Shown: one piece after another, positions 13,736-29,300 of the stretch
How positions within the stretch are numbered: position 1 is the stretch's first letter
How the letters are laid out: the number at the start of each line of letters is the position of its first letter
Assembly: GCA_021464245.1 (NCBI GenBank)
Contig: JADCRB010000028.1
Location: forward strand, 2,291,601-2,355,600
Source of the DNA: Carallia brachiata
Taxonomy: Eukaryota > Streptophyta > Magnoliopsida > Malpighiales > Rhizophoraceae
Direction of reading: 5' to 3'
DNA length: 64,000 nucleotides
Position numbers and translations under genes: made by a program
The notes under the pieces: model-generated
Database searches by the model: none
Told to the model about the DNA's origin: nothing
The model's input: the letters and a program-made list of their open reading frames with translations, nothing else

Positions 13736-16700
13736 TTTTTGTAAGCATTTATACTTAATTTAAGTTTAATTTGGGTTAAATAAGCCATTAAAATGCAAGA
13801 AAATCACTTATTTTCAAGAAATGAAGTAATTTAGCCTCTTTATTCGTGACACAAATGGTCTTATGCAGCTAATAAATGCAAATTACGATCAATTGAACAC
13901 TTATTAGAGGTAATTGAATGCGTTTAACACGCCAAAAGGTGTTGGAAATGGTTTTTGCATTGAAATAAATGGTTTTTGTAAGCATTTATACTTCATTTAA
14001 GTTTAATTTGGGTTAAATAAGCCATTAAAATGCAAGAAAATCACTTATTTTCCAGAAATGAAGTAATTTAGCCTCTTTGTTCGTGACACAAATGGTCTTA
14101 TGCAACTAATAAATGCAAATTATGATCAATTGCACACTTATTAGAGGGAATTGAATGCGTTTAACACCCCAAAAGGTGTTGGAAATGGTTTTTGCATCGA
14201 AATTAAAGGTTTTTGTAAGCATTTATACTTAATTTAAGTTTAATTTGGGTTAAATAAGCCATTAAAATCCAAGAAAATCACTTATTTCCAAGAAATGAAG
14301 TAATTTAGCCTCTCTATTCGTGACAAAAATGGTTTTAAGCAACTGATAAATGGAAATTAGGATCAATTGCACACTTATTAGAGGGAATTGAATGCATTTA
14401 ACACCCCAAAATGTGTCGGAAATGGTTTTTTCTTTGAAATTAAAGGTTTTTGTAAGCATTTATACTTCATTTAAGGTTAATTTGGGTTTAATAAGCCTAA
14501 AATGCAAAAAATCACTTATTTCAAGAAATGAAGTAATTTAGCCTCTTTATTCGTGACACAAATGGTTTTAGCAACTAATAAATGCAAATTAGGATCAATT
14601 GCACACTTATTGAGGGAATTGAATGCATTTAACACCCCAAAAGGTTGGAAATGGTTTTTGCATTGAAATTAAAGGTTTTTGTAAGCATTTATACTTAATT
14701 TAAGTTTAATTTGGGTTAAATAGCCATTAAAATGAAGAAAATCACTTATTTTAAGAAATAAAGAATTTAGCCTCTTTATTCTTGACACAAATGGTCTTAT
14801 GCAACTAATAAATGCAAATTACGATCAATTGAACATTATTAGAGGGAATTGAATGCTTTAACACCCCAAAAGGTGTTGGAAATGGTTTTTGCATGAAATT
14901 AAAGGTTTTTGTAAGCATTTATACTTAATTTAAGTTTAATTTGGGTTAAATAAGCCATTAAAATGCAAGAAAATCACTTATTTCCAAGAAATGAAGTAAT
15001 TTAGCCTCTTTATTCGTGACAAAATGGTTAAGCAACTAATAAATGAAATTAGGATCAATTGCACACTTATTAGAGGGAATTGAATGCATTTAACACCCCA
15101 AAAGGTGTTGGAAATGGTTTTTGCATGAAATTAAAGGTTTTTGTAAGCATTTATACTTAATTTAAGTTTAATTTGGGTTAAATAAGCCATTAAAATGCAA
15201 GAAAATCACTTATTTTCCAAGAAATGAATAATTTAGCCTCTTTATTCGTGACAAAATGGTTTAGCAACTAATAAATGCAAATTGATCAATTGCACACTTA
15301 TTAGAGGGAATTGAATGCATTTAACACCCCAAAAGGTGTCGAAATGGTTTTTTTGAAATTAAAGGTTTTTGTAAGCATTTATACTTCATTTAAGTTTAAT
15401 TTGGTTAAATAGCCATTAAAATGCAATAAAATCACTTATTTCAAGAAATGAAGTAATTTAGCCTCTTTATTCGTGACACAAATGGTTTTAAGCAACTAAT
15501 AAATGCAAATTAGGATCAATTGCACTCTTATTTGAGGGAATTGAATGCATTTAACACCCCAAAAGGTGGTGGAAATGGTTTTTGCATTGAAATTAAAGGT
15601 TTTTGTAAGCATTTATACTTAATTTAAGTTTAATTTGGGTTAAATAGGCCATTAAAATGCAAGAAAATCACTTATTTTAAGAAATAAAATAATTTAGCCT
15701 CTTTATTCTTGACACAAATGGTCTTATGCAACTAATAAATGCAAATTACGATCAATTGAACAGTTATTAGAGGGAATTGAATGCGTTTAACACCCCAAAA
15801 GGTGTTGGAAATGGTTTTTGCATTGAAATAAATGGTTTTTGTAAGCATTTATACTTCATTTAAGTTTAATTTGGGTTAAATAAGCCATTAAAATGCAAGA
15901 AAATCACTTATTTTCAAGAAATGAAGTAATTTAGCCTCTTTATTCGTGACACAAATGGTCTTATGCAGCTAATAAATGCAAATTACGATCAATTGAACAC
16001 TTATTAGAGGGAATTGAATGCATTTAACACCCAAAAGGTGTTGGAAATGGTTTTTGCTTGAAATTAAAGGTTTTTGCAGAATTTATACTTAATTTAAGTT
16101 TAATTTGGGTTAAATAAGCTTAAAATCCAAGAAAATCACTTATTTCCAAGAAATGAAGTAATTTAGCCTCTTTATTCGTGACAAATGGTTTAAGCAACTA
16201 ATAAATCAAATTAGGATCAATTGCACACTTATTAGAGGGAATTGAATGCATTTAACACCCCAAAAGGTGTTCGAAATGGTTTTTGCATTGAAATTAAAGG
16301 TTTTTGTAAGCTTTATACTTAATTTAAGGTTAATTTGGGTTAAATAGCCATTAAAATGCAATAAATCACTTATTTCCAAGAAATGAAGTAATTTAGCCTC
16401 TTTATTGTGACACAAATGGTTTTAAGCAACTAATAAATGCAAATTAGGATCAATTGCACACTTATTAGAGGGAATTGAATGCATTTAACACCCCAAAAGG
16501 TGTGGAAATGGTTTTTGCATTGAAATTAAAGGTTTTTGTAAGCATTTATACTTAATTTAAGTTTAATTTGGTTAAATAGGCCATTAAAATGCAAGAAAAT
16601 CACTTATTTTAAGAAATAAATAATTTAGCCTCTTTATTCTTGACACAAATGGTCTTATGCAACTAATAAATGCAAATTACGATCAATTGAACTTATTAGA

Positions 16701-19700
16701 GGGAATTGAATGCGTTTAACACCCCAAAAGGTGTTGGAAATGGTTTTTGCATTGAAATAAATGGTTTTTGTAAGCATTTATACTTCATTTAAGTTTAATT
16801 TGGGTTAATAAGCCATTAAAATGCAAGAAAATCACTTATTTTCCAGAATGAAGTAATTTAGCCTCTTTATTCGTGACACAAATGGTCTTATGCAGCTAAT
16901 AAATGCAAATTACGATCAATTGAACACTTATTAGAGGGAATTGAATGCGTTTAACACCCCAAAAGGTGTTGGAAATGGTTTTTGCATCGAAATTAAAGGT
17001 TTTTGTAAGCATTTATACTTAATTTAAGTTTAATTTGGGTTAAATAAGCCATTAAAATCCAAAAAATCACTTATTTCCAAGAAATGAAGTAATTTAGCCT
17101 CTCTATTCGTGACAAAAATGGTTTTAAGCAACTCATAAATGGAAATTAGGATCAATTGCACACTTATTAGAGGGAATTGAATGCATTTAACACCCCAAAA
17201 GGTGTTCGAAATGGTTTTTGCATTGAAATTAAAGGTTTTTGTAAGCATTTATACTTCATTTAAGGTTAATTTGGGTTAAATAGGCCACTAAAATGCAATA
17301 AAATCACTTATTTTCAAGAAATGAAGTAATTTAGCCTCTTTATTAGTGACACAAATGGTTTTAAGCAACTAATAAATGCAAATTAGGATCAATTGCACTC
17401 TTATTTGAGGGAATTGAATGCATTTAACACCCCAAAAGGTGTGTGGAAATGGTTTTTGCATTGAAAATTTGTTTTTGTAAGCATTTATACTTAATTTAAG
17501 TTTAATTTGGTTAAATAGGCCATAAAATGCAAGAAAATCACTTATTTTAAGAAATAAAATAATTTAGCCTCTTTATTCGTGACACAAATGGTCTTATGCA
17601 ACTAATAAATGCAAATTACGATCAATTGAACAGTTATTAGGGAATTGAATGCGTTTAACACCCCAAAAGGTGTTGGAAATGGTTTTGCATTGAAATAAAT
17701 AGTTTTTGTAAGCATTTATACTTCATTTAAGTTTAATTTGGGTTAACTAAGCCATTAAAAAGCAGAAAATCACTTATTTTCCAGAAATGAATTTAGCCTC
17801 TTTATTCATGACACAAATGGTCTTATGCAGCTAATAAATGCAAATTACGATCAATTGAACACTTATTAGAGGGAATTGAATGCATTTAACACTCCAAAAG
17901 GTGTTGGAAATGGTTTTTGCCTTGAAATTAAAGGTTTTTGCAGGAATTTATACTTAATTTTTGTTTAATTTGGGTTAAATAAGCCATTAAAATGCAAGAA
18001 AATCACTTAGTTGCGAGAAATGAAGTAATTTAGCCTCTTTATTCGTGACACAAATGGTCTTATGCAACAATAAATGAAAATTATGATCAATTGCACACTT
18101 ATTAGAGGGAATTGAATGCATTTAACACCCCAAAAGGTGTTGGAAATGGTTTTTGCTTTGAAATTAAAGGTTTTTGTAAGCATTTATACTTAATTTAAGT
18201 TTAATTTGGGTTAAATAAGCCATAAAATGCAAGAAAATCACTTATTTTCAAGAAATGAAGTAATTTAGCCTCTTTATTCGTGACACAAATGGTCTTATGC
18301 AACTAATAAATGCAAATTATGATCAATTGCACACTTATTAGAGGGAATTGAATGCATTTAACACCCCAAAAGGTGTTGGAAATGGTTTTTGCATTGAAAT
18401 TAAAGGTTTTTGTAAGCATTTATACTTAATTTAAGTTTAATTTGGGTTAAATAAGCCATTAAAATGCAAGAAAATCACTTATTTTCAAGAAATGAAGTAA
18501 TTTAGCCTCTTTATTCGTGACCAAATGGTTTAACAACTAATAAATGCAAATTAGGATCAATTGCACACTTATTAGAGGGAATTGAATGCATTTAACACCC
18601 CAAAAGGTGTTCGAAATGGTTTTTGCATTGAAATTAAAGGTTTTTGTAAGCATTTATACTTAATTTAAGTTTAAATTGGGTTAAATAAGCCATTAAAATG
18701 CAAGAAAATCACTTTTTCAAGAAATGAAGTAATTTAGCCCTTTATTCGTGACAAATGGTCTTATGCAGCTAATAAATGCAAATTACGATCAATTGAACAC
18801 TTATTAAGGGTAATTGAATGTTTAACACCCAAAAGGTGTTGGAAATGGTTTTTGCATTGAAAAAATGGTTTTTGTAAGCATTTATACTTCATTTAAGTTT
18901 AATTGGGTTAAATAAGCCTTAAAATGCAAGAAAATCACTTATTTTCCAGAAATGAAGTAATTTAGCCTCTTTTCGTGACACAAATGGTCTTATGCAACTA
19001 ATAAATAAATTATGATCAATTGCACACTTATTAGAGGGAATTGAATGCGTTTAACACCCCAAAAGGTGTTGGAAATGGTTTTTGCATCGAAATTAAAGGT
19101 TTTTGTAAGCATTTATACTTAATTTAAGTTTAATTTGGGTTAAATAAGCCATTAAAATCCAAGAAAATCACTTATTTCCAAGAAATGAATTAATTTAGCC
19201 TCTCTATTCGTGACAAAAATGGTTTTAAGCAACTAATAAATGCAAATTAGGATCAATTGCACACTTATTAGAGGGAATTGAATGCATTTAACACCCCAAA
19301 AGGTGTCGGAAATGGTTTTTTCTTTGAAATTAAAGGTTTTTGTAAGCATTTATACTTCATTTAAGGTTAATTTGGGTTAAATAGGCCACTAAAATGCAAT
19401 AAAATCACTTATTTCCAAGAAATGAAGTAATTTAGCCTCTTTATTAGTGACACAAATGGTTTTAAGCAACTAATAAATGCAAATTAGGATCAATTGCACT
19501 CTTATTTGAGGGAATTGAATGCATTTAACACCCCAAAAGGTGGTGGAAATGGTTTTTGCATTGAAATTAAAGGTTTTTGTAAGCATTTATACATAATTTA
19601 AGTTTAATTTGGTTAAATAGGCCATTAAAATGCAAGAAAATCACTTATTTTAAGAAATAAATAATTTATCTTTATTCTTGACACAAATGGTCTTATGCAA

Positions 19701-22700
19701 CTAATAAATGCAATTACGATCAATTGAACATTATTAGAGGAATTGAATGCGTTTAACACCCCAAAAGGTGTTGGAAATGGTTTTTGCATTGAAATAAATG
19801 GTTTTTGTAAGCATTTATACTTCAATTTAAGTTTAATTTGGGTTAACTAAGCCATTAAAATGCAAGAAAATCACTTATTTTCAAGAAATGAAGTAATTTA
19901 GCCTCTTTATTCATGACACAAATGGTCTTATGCAGCTAATAAATGCAAATTACGATCAATTGAACACTTATTAGAGGGAATTGAATGCATTTAACACCCC
20001 AAAAGGTGTTGGAAATGGTTTTTGCATCGAAATTAAAGGTTTTTGTAAGCATTTATACTTAATTTAAGTTTAATTTGGGTTAAATAAGCCATTAAAATCC
20101 AAGAAAATCACTTATTTCCAAGAAATGAAGTAATTTAGCCTCTCTATTCGTGACAAAAATGGTTTTAAGCAACTAATAAATGGAAATTAGGATCAATTGC
20201 ACACTTATTAGAGGGAATTGAATGCATTTAACACCCCAAAATGTGTCGGAAATGGTTTTTTCTTTGAAATTAAAGGTTTTTGTAAGCATTTATACTTAAT
20301 TTAAGTTTAATTTGGGTTAAATAAACCATCAAAATGCAAGAAAATCACTTATTTTCCAAGAAATGAAGTAATTTTGCCTCTTTATTCGTGCACAATGGTT
20401 TAGCAACTAATAAATTCAAATTAGGATCAATTGCACACTTATTAGAGGGAATTGAATGCATTTAACACCCCAAAAGGTGTTCGAAATGTTTTTGCATTGA
20501 AATTAAAGGTTTTTGTAAGCATTTATACTTAATTTAAGTTTAATTGGGTTAAATAAGCCATTAAAATGCAAGAAAATCACTTATTTTCAAGAAATGAAGT
20601 AATTTAGCCTCTTTATTCGTGACACAAATGCCTTATGCAACTAATAAATGCAAATTTGATCAATTGCACACTTATTAGAGGGAATTGAATGCATTTAACA
20701 CCCCAAAAGGTGTTGGAAATGGTTTTTGCATTGAAATTAAAGGTTTTTGTAAGCTTTTATACTTAATTTAAGGTTAATTTGGGTTAAATAGCCATTAAAA
20801 TGCAATAAAATCACTTATTTCAAGAAATGAAGTAATTTAGCCTCTTTATTCGTGACACAAATGGTTTTAAGCAACTAATAAATGCAAATTAGGATCAATT
20901 GCACACTTATTAGAGGGAATTGAATGCATTTAACACCCCAAAAGGTGTTGGAAATGGTTTTTGCATTGAAATTAAAGGTTTTTGTAAGCATTTATACTTA
21001 ATTTAAGTTTAATTTGGGTTAAATAGGCCATTAAAATGCAATAAAATCACTTATTTCCAAGAAATGAAGTAATTTAGCCTCTTTATTCGTGACACAAATG
21101 GTTTTAAGCAACTAATAAATGCAAATTAGGATCAATTGCACACTTATTAGAGGGAATTGAATGCATTTAACACCCCAAAAGGTGTTGGAAATGGTTTTTG
21201 CATTGAAATTAAAGGTTTTTGTAAGCATTTATACTTAATTTAAGTTTAATTTGGGTTAAATAAGCCATTAAAATGCAAGAAAATCACTTATTTTCAAGAA
21301 ATGAAGTAATTTAGCCTCTTTATTCGTGACACAAATGGTCTTATGCAGCTAATAAATGCAAATTACGATCAATTGAACACTTATTAGAGGGAATTGAATG
21401 CGTTTAACACCCCAAAAGGTGTTGGAAATGGTTTTTGCATTGAAATAAATGGTTTTTGTAAGCATTTATACTTCATTTAAGTTTAATTTGGGTTAAATAA
21501 GCCATTAAAATGCAAGAAAATCACTTATTTTCCAGAAATGAAGTAATTTAGCCTCTTTGTTCGTGACACAAATGGTCTTATGCAACTAATAAATGCAAAT
21601 TATGATCAATTGCACACTTATTAGAGGGAATTGAATGCGTTTAACACCCAAAAGGTGTTGGAAATGGTTTTTGCATCGAAATTAAAGGTTTTTGTAAGCA
21701 TTTATACTTAATTTAAGTTTTTTGGGTTAAATAACTAAAATCCAAGAAAATCACTTATTTCCAAGAAATGAAGTAATTTAGCCTCTTATTCGTGACAAAA
21801 TGGTTTTAAGCAACTAATAAATGCAAATTAGGATCAATTGCACTTATTAGAGGGAATTGAATGCATTTAACACCCCAAAAGGTGTTCGGAAATGGTTTTT
21901 CTTTGAAATTAAAGGTTTTTGTAAGCATTTATACTTCATTTAAGGTTAATTTGGGTTAAATAGGCCACTAAAATGCAATAAATCACTTATTTCCAAGAAA
22001 TGAAGTAATTTAGCCTCTTTATTAGTGACACAAATGGTTTTAAGCAACTAATAAATGCAAATTAGGATCAATTGCACTCTTATTTGAGGGAATTGAATGC
22101 ATTTAACACCCCAAAAGGTGGTGGAAATGGTTTTTGCATTGAAATTAAAGGTTTTTGTAAGCATTTATACATAATTTAAGTTTAATTTGGTTAAATAGGC
22201 CATTAAAATGCAAGAAAATCACTTATTTTAAGAAATGAATAATTTAGCCTCTTTATTTGACACAAATGGTCTTATGCAACTAATAAATGCAAATTACGAT
22301 CAATTGAACAGTTATTAGAGGGAATTGAATGCGTTTAAACCCCAAAAGGTGTTGGAAATGGTTTTTGCATTGAAATAAATGGTTTTTGTAAGCATTTATA
22401 CTTCATTTAAGTTTAATTTGGGTTAAATAAGCCATTAAAATGCAAGAAAATCACTTATTTTCCAGAAATGAAGTAATTTAGCCTCTTTATTCGTGACACA
22501 AATGGTCTTATGCAGCTAATAAATGCAAATTACGATCAATTGAACACTTATTAGAGGGAATTGAATGCATTTAACACCCAAAAGGTGTTGGAAATGGTTT
22601 TTGCTTGAAATTAAAGGTTTTTGCAGCATTTATACTTAATTTAAGTTTAATTTGGGTTAAATAAGCCATTAAAATGCAAGAAAATCACTTATTTCAGAAA

Positions 22701-25700
22701 TGAAGTAATTTAGCCTCTTTATTCGGACAAATGGTCTTATGCAACAATAAATGCAAATTATGATCAATTGCACACTTATTAGAGGGAATTGAATGCATTT
22801 AACACCCAAAAGGTGTTGGAAATGGTTTTTGCTTGAAATTAAAGGTTTTTGTAAGCATTTATACTTAATTTAAGTTTAATTTGGGTTAAATAAGCCATTA
22901 AAATGCAAGAAAATCACTTATTTCAAGAAATGAAGTAATTTAGCCTCATTCGTGACAAATGGTTTTAAGCAACTAATAAATGCAAATTAGGATCAATTGC
23001 ACACTTATTAGAGGGAATTGAATGCATTTAACACCCCAAAAGGTGTGGAAATGGTTTTTGCTTGAAATTAAAGGTTTTTGTAAGCATTTATACTTAATTT
23101 AAGTTTAATTTGGGTTAAATAAGCCATTAAAATGCAAGAAAATCACTTATTTCAAGAAATAAGTAATTTAGCCTCTTTATTCGTGCACAAATGGTTTAAG
23201 CAACTAATAAATGCAAATTAGGATCAATTGCACACTTATTAGAGGGAATTGAATGCATTTAACACCCCAAAAGGTGTTGGAAATGGTTTTTGCATTGAAA
23301 TTAAAGGTTTTTGTAAGCATTTATACTTAATTTAAGTTTAATTTGGGTTAAATAAGCCATTAAAATGCAAGAAAATCACTTATTTTCAAGAAATGAAGTA
23401 ATTTAGCCTCTTTATTCGTGACACAAATGGTCTTATGCAACTAATAAATGCAAATTAGGATCAATTGCACACTTATTAGAGGGAATTGAATGCATTTAAC
23501 ACCCCAAAAGGTGTTGGAAATGGTTTTTGCATTGAAATTAAAGGTTTTTGTAAGCATTTATACTAATTTAAGTTTAATTTGGGTTAAATAGGCCATTAAA
23601 ATGCAAGAAAATCACTTATTTCAAGAAATGAAGTAATTTAGCCTCTTTATTCGTGACACAAATGGTTTTAAGCAACTAATAAATGCAAATTAGGATCAAT
23701 TGCACACTTATTAGAGGGAATTGAATGCATTTAACACCCCAAAAGGTGTGGAAATGGTTTTTGCATTGAAATTAAAGGTTTTTGTAAGCATTTATACTAA
23801 TTTAAGTTAATTTGGGTTAAATAGCCATTAAAATGCAAGAAAATCACTTATTTCAAGAAATGAAGTAATTTAGCCTCTTTATTCGTGACACAAATGGTTT
23901 TAAGCAACTAATAAATGCAAATTAGGATCAATTGCACACTTATTAGAGGGAATTGAATGCATTTAACACCCCAAAAGGTGTTGGAAATGGTTTTTGCATT
24001 GAAATTAAAGGTTTTTGTAAGCATTTATACTTCATTTAAGTTTAATTTGGGTTAAATAAGCCATTAAAATGCAAGAAAATCACTTATTTTCAAGAAATGA
24101 AGTAATTTAGCCTCTTTATTCGTGACACAAATGGTCTTATGCAACTAATAAATGCAAATTACGATCAATTGAACACTTATTAGAGGGAATTGAATGCGTT
24201 TAACACCCAAAAGGTGTTGGAAATGGTTTTTGCATGAAATTAAAGGTTTTTGTAAGCATTTATACTTAATTTAAGTTTAATTTGGGTTAAATAAGCCATT
24301 AAAATGCAAGAAAATCACTTATTTCCAGAAATGAAGTAATTTAGCCTCTTTATTCGTGACAAATGGTCTTATGCAACTAATAAATGAAATTATGATCAAT
24401 TGCACACTTATTAGAGGGAATTGAATGCTTTAACACCCCAAAAGGTGTTGGAAATGGTTTTTGCATCGAAATTAAAGGTTTTTGTAAGCATTTATACTTA
24501 ATTTAAGTTTAATTTGGGTTAAATAAGCCATAAAATGCAAGAAAATCACTTATTTCCAAGAAATGAAGTAATTTAGCCTCTTATTCGTGACAAAATGGTT
24601 TTAAGCAACTAATAAATGCAAATTAGGATCAATTGCACACTTATTAGAGGGAATTGAATGCATTTAACACCCCAAAAGGTGTCGGAAATGGTTTTTGCTT
24701 TGAAATTAAAGGTTTTTGTAAGCATTTATACTTCATTTAAGGTTAATTTGGGTTAAATAGGCCATTAAAATGCAATAAAATCACTTATTTCAAGAAATGA
24801 AGTAATTTAGCCTCTTTATTCGTGACACAAATGGTTTTAAGCAACTAATAAATGCAAATTAGGATCAATTGCACTCTTATTGAGGGAATTGAATGCATTT
24901 AACACCCCAAAAGGTGGTGGAAATGGTTTTTGCATTGAAATTAAATGGTTTTTGTAAGCATTTATACTTAATTTAAGTTTAATTTGGTTAAATAGCCATT
25001 AAAATGCAAGAAAATCACTTATTTTAAGAAATAAAATAATTTAGCCTCTTTATTCTTGACACAAATGGTCTTATGCAACTAATAAATGCAAATTACGATC
25101 AATTGAACACATTAGAGGGAATTGAATGCGTTTAACACCCCAAAAGGTGTTGGAAATGGTTTTTGCATTGAAATAAATGGTTTTTGTAAGCATTTATACT
25201 TCATTTAAGTTTAATTTGGGTTAACTAAGCCATTAAAATGCAAGAAATCACTTATTTTCAGAAATGAAGTAATTTAGCCTCTTTATTCGTGACACAAATG
25301 GTCTTATGCAGCTAATAAATGCAAATTACGATCAATTGAACACTTATTAGAGGGAATTGAATGCATTTAACACCCAAAAGGTGTTGGAAATGGTTTTTGC
25401 TTGAAATTAAAGGTTTTTGTAAGCATTTATACTTAATTTGTTTAATTTGGGTTAAATAAGCCATTAAAATGCAAGAAAATCACTTAGTTCAGAAATGAAG
25501 TAATTTAGCCTCTTTATTGTGACACAAATGGTCTTATGCAACAATAAATGAAATTTGATCAATTGCACACTTATTAGAGGGAATTGAATGCATTTAACAC
25601 CCAAAAGGTGTTGGAAATGGTTTTTGCTTTGAAATTAAAGGTTTTTGTAAGCATTTATACTTAATTTAAGTTTAATTTGGGTTAAATAAGCCATTAAAAT

Positions 25701-26360
25701 GCAAGAAATCACTTATTTCAAGAAATGAAGTAATTTAGCCTCTTTATTCGTGACACAAATGGTTTAGCAACTAATAAATGCAAATTTGATCAATTGCACA
25801 CTTATTAGAGGGAATTGAATGCATTTAACACCCCAAAAGGTGTGGAAATGGTTTTTGCATTGAAATTAAAGGTTTTTGTAAGCATTTATACTTCATTTAA
25901 GTTAATTTGGGTTAAATAGCCATTAAAATGCAAAAATCACTTATTTCAAGAAATGAAGTAATTTAGCCTCTTTATTCGTGACACAAATGGTTTTAAGCAA
26001 CTAATAAATGCAAATTAGGATCAATTGCACACTTATTGAGGGAATTGAATGCATTTAACACCCCAAAAGGTGTGGAAATGGTTTTTGCATTGAAATTAAA
26101 GGTTTTTGTAAGCATTTATACTAATTTAAGTTTAATTTGGGTTAAATAGGCCATTAAAATGCAAGAAAATCACTTATTTTAAGAAATAAATAATTTAGCC
26201 TCTTTATTCTTGACACAAATGGTCTTATGCTACTAATAAATGTATTCGATCAATTGAACACTTATTAGAGGGAATTGAATGCTTTAACACCCCAAAAGGT
26301 GTTGGAAATGGTTTTTGCATTGAAATAAATGGTTTTTGTAAGCATTTATACTTATTTAAG
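13736..26360. repeat. 237-bp satellite array, segment 3
   Basis: About 54 monomers. The CACTCTTATTTGAGGG marker monomer recurs at about 15524, 17397, 19498, 22077 and (as CTCTTATTGAGGG) about 24873, i.e. at irregular multiples of the monomer (about 8, 9, 11 and 12 between them). The higher-order order is therefore not regular here. Small deletions are frequent, especially 22600-26360. Open frames on the minus strand near 14262, 16206, 17030 and 19625 are satellite only. Confidence 0.95.
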
Positions 26361-26361
26361 N
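26361..26361. other. Assembly join (single N) with phase break
   Basis: The monomer stops near position 98 (CTTATTTAAG) and resumes near position 225 (GATCAATTGCAC). It is a join between contigs rather than one unknown base. Confidence 0.83.
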
Positions 26362-29300
26362 GATCAATTGCACACTTATTAGAGGGAATTGAATGCATTT
26401 AACACCCAAAAGGTGTTGGAAATGGTTTTTGCATGAAATTAAAGGTTTTTGTAAGCATTTATCTTAATTTAAGTTAATTTGGGTTAAATAGCCATTAAAA
26501 TGCAAGAAAATCACTTATTTCAAGAAATGAAGTAATTTAGCCTCTTTATTCGTGACAAAATGTCTATGCAACTAATAAATCAAATTAGATCAATTGCACA
26601 CTTATTAGAGGGAATTGAATGCATTTAACACCCCAAAAGGTGTTGGAAATGGTTTTTGCTTGAAATTAAAGGTTTTTGTAAGCATTTATACTTAATTTAA
26701 GTTTAATTTGGGTTAAATAAGCCATTCAATGAAAATCACTTATTTCAAGAAATGAAGTAATTTAGCCTCTTTATTCGTGACACAAATGGTATTATGTAAC
26801 TAATAAATGCAAATTAGGATCAATTGCACACTTATTAGAGGGAATTGAATGCATTTAACACCCCAAAAGGTGTTGGAAATGGTTTTTGCATTGAAATTAA
26901 AGGTTTTTGTAAGCATTTATACTTAATTTAAGTTTAATTTGGGTTAAATAAGCCATTAAAATGCAAGAAAATCACTTATTTTCAAGAAATGAAGTAATTT
27001 AGCCTCTTTATTCGTGACACAAATGGTCTTATGCAACTAATAAATGCAAATTAGGATCAATTGCACACTTATTAGAGGGAATTGAATGCATTTAACACCC
27101 CAAAAGGTGTTGGAAATGGTTTTTGCATTGAAATTAAAGGTTTTTGTAAGCATTTATACTTAATTTAAGTTTAATTTGGGTTAAATAAGCCATTAAAATG
27201 CAAGAAAATCACTTATTTTCAAGAAATGAAGTAATTTAGCCTCTTTATTCGTGACACAAATGGTCTTATGCAACTAATAAATGCAAATTATGATCAACAC
27301 ACTTATTAGAGGGAATTGAATGCATTTAACACCCCAAAAGGTGTTGGAAATGGTTTTTGCATCGAAATTAAAGGTTTTTGTAAGCATTTATACTTAATTT
27401 AAGTTTAATTTGGGTTAAATAAGCCATTAAAATGCAAGAAAATCACTTATTTTCAAGAAATGAAGTAATTTAGCCTCTTTATTCGTGACACAAATGGTCT
27501 TATGCAACTAATAAATGCAAATTAGGATCAATTGCACACTTATTAGAGGGAATTGAATGCATTTAACACCCCAAAAGGTGTTGGAAATGGTTTTTGCATT
27601 GAAATTAAAGGTTTTTGTAAGCATTTATACTTAATTTAAGTTTAATTTGGGTTAAATAAGCCATTAAAATGCAAGAAAATCACTTATTTTCAAGAAATGA
27701 AGTAATTTAGCCTCTTTATTCGTGACACAAATGGTCTTATGCAACTAATAAATGCAAATTAGATCAATTGCACACTTATTAGAGGGAATTGAATGCATTT
27801 AACACCCCAAAAGGTGTTGGAAATGGTTTTTGCATTGAAATTAAAGGTTTTTGTAAGCATTTATACTTAATTTAAGTTTAATTTGGGTTAAATAAGCCAT
27901 TAAAATGCAAGAAAATCACTTATTTTCAAGAAATGAAGTAATTTAGCCTCTTTATTCGTGACACAAATGGTCTTATGCAACTAATAAATGCAAATTAGGA
28001 TCAATTGCACACTTATTAGAGGAATTGAATGCATTTAACACCCCAAAAGGTGTTGGAAATGGTTTTTGCTTGAAATTAAAGGTTTTTGTAAGCATTTATA
28101 CTTAATTTAAGTTTAATTTGGGTTAAATAAGCCATTAAAATGCAAGAAAATCACTTATTTTCAAGAAATGAAGTAATTTAGCCTCTTTATTCGTGACACA
28201 AATGGTTTTAAGCAACTAATAAATGCAAATTAGGATCAATTGCACACTTATTAGAGGGAATTGAATGCATTTAACACCCCAAAAAGTGTTGGAAATGGTT
28301 TTTGCATGAAATTAAAGGTTTTTGTAAGCATTTATACTTAATTTAAGTTTAATTTGGGTTAAATAAGCCATTAAAATGCAAGAAAATCACTTATTTTCAA
28401 GAAATGAAGTAATTTAGCCTCTTTATTCGTGACAAATGGTTTAGCAACTAATAAATGCAAATTAGGATCAATTGCACACTTATTAGAGGGAATTGAATGC
28501 ATTTAACACCCCAAAAGGTGTGGAAATGGTTTTTGCATTGAAATTAAAGGTTTTTGTAAGCATTTATACTTAATTTAAGTTTAATTTGGGTTAAATAAGC
28601 CATTAAAATGCAAGAAAATCACTTATTTTCAAGAAATGAAGTAATTTAGCCTCTTTATTCGTGACACAAATGGTTTATGCAACTAATAAATGCAAATTAG
28701 GATCAATTGCACACTTATTAGAGGGAATTGAATGCATTTAACCCCCAAAAGGTGTTGGAAATGGTTTTTGCATGAAATTAAAGGTTTTTGTAAGCATTTA
28801 TACTTAATTTAAGTTTAATTTGGGTTAAATAAGCCATTAAAATGCAAGAAAATCACTTATTTTCAAGAAATGAAGTAATTTAGCCTCTTTATTCGTGACA
28901 CAAATGGTTATGCAACTAATAAATGCAAATTAGGATCAATTGCACACTTATTAGAGGGAATTGAATGCATTTAACACCCCAAAAGGTGTTGGAAATGGTT
29001 TTTGCATGAAATTAAAGGTTTTTGTAAGCATTTATACTTAATTTAAGTTTAATTTGGGTTAAATAAGCCATTAAAATGCAAGAAAATCACTTATTTTCAA
29101 GAAATGAAGTAATTTAGCCTCTTTATTCGTGACACAAATGGTCTTATGCAACTAATAAATGCAAATTAGGATCAATTGCACACTTATTAGGGAATTGAAT
29201 GCATTTAACACCCCAAAAGGTGTTGGAAATGGTTTTTGCATTGAAATTAAATTTTTGTAAGCATTTATACTTAATTTAAGTTTAATTTGGGTTAAATAAG

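Noticed and set aside
13302..13788. Two long minus-strand open frames of about 148 codons.
   Set aside because: They are almost entirely N and span the assembly gap.
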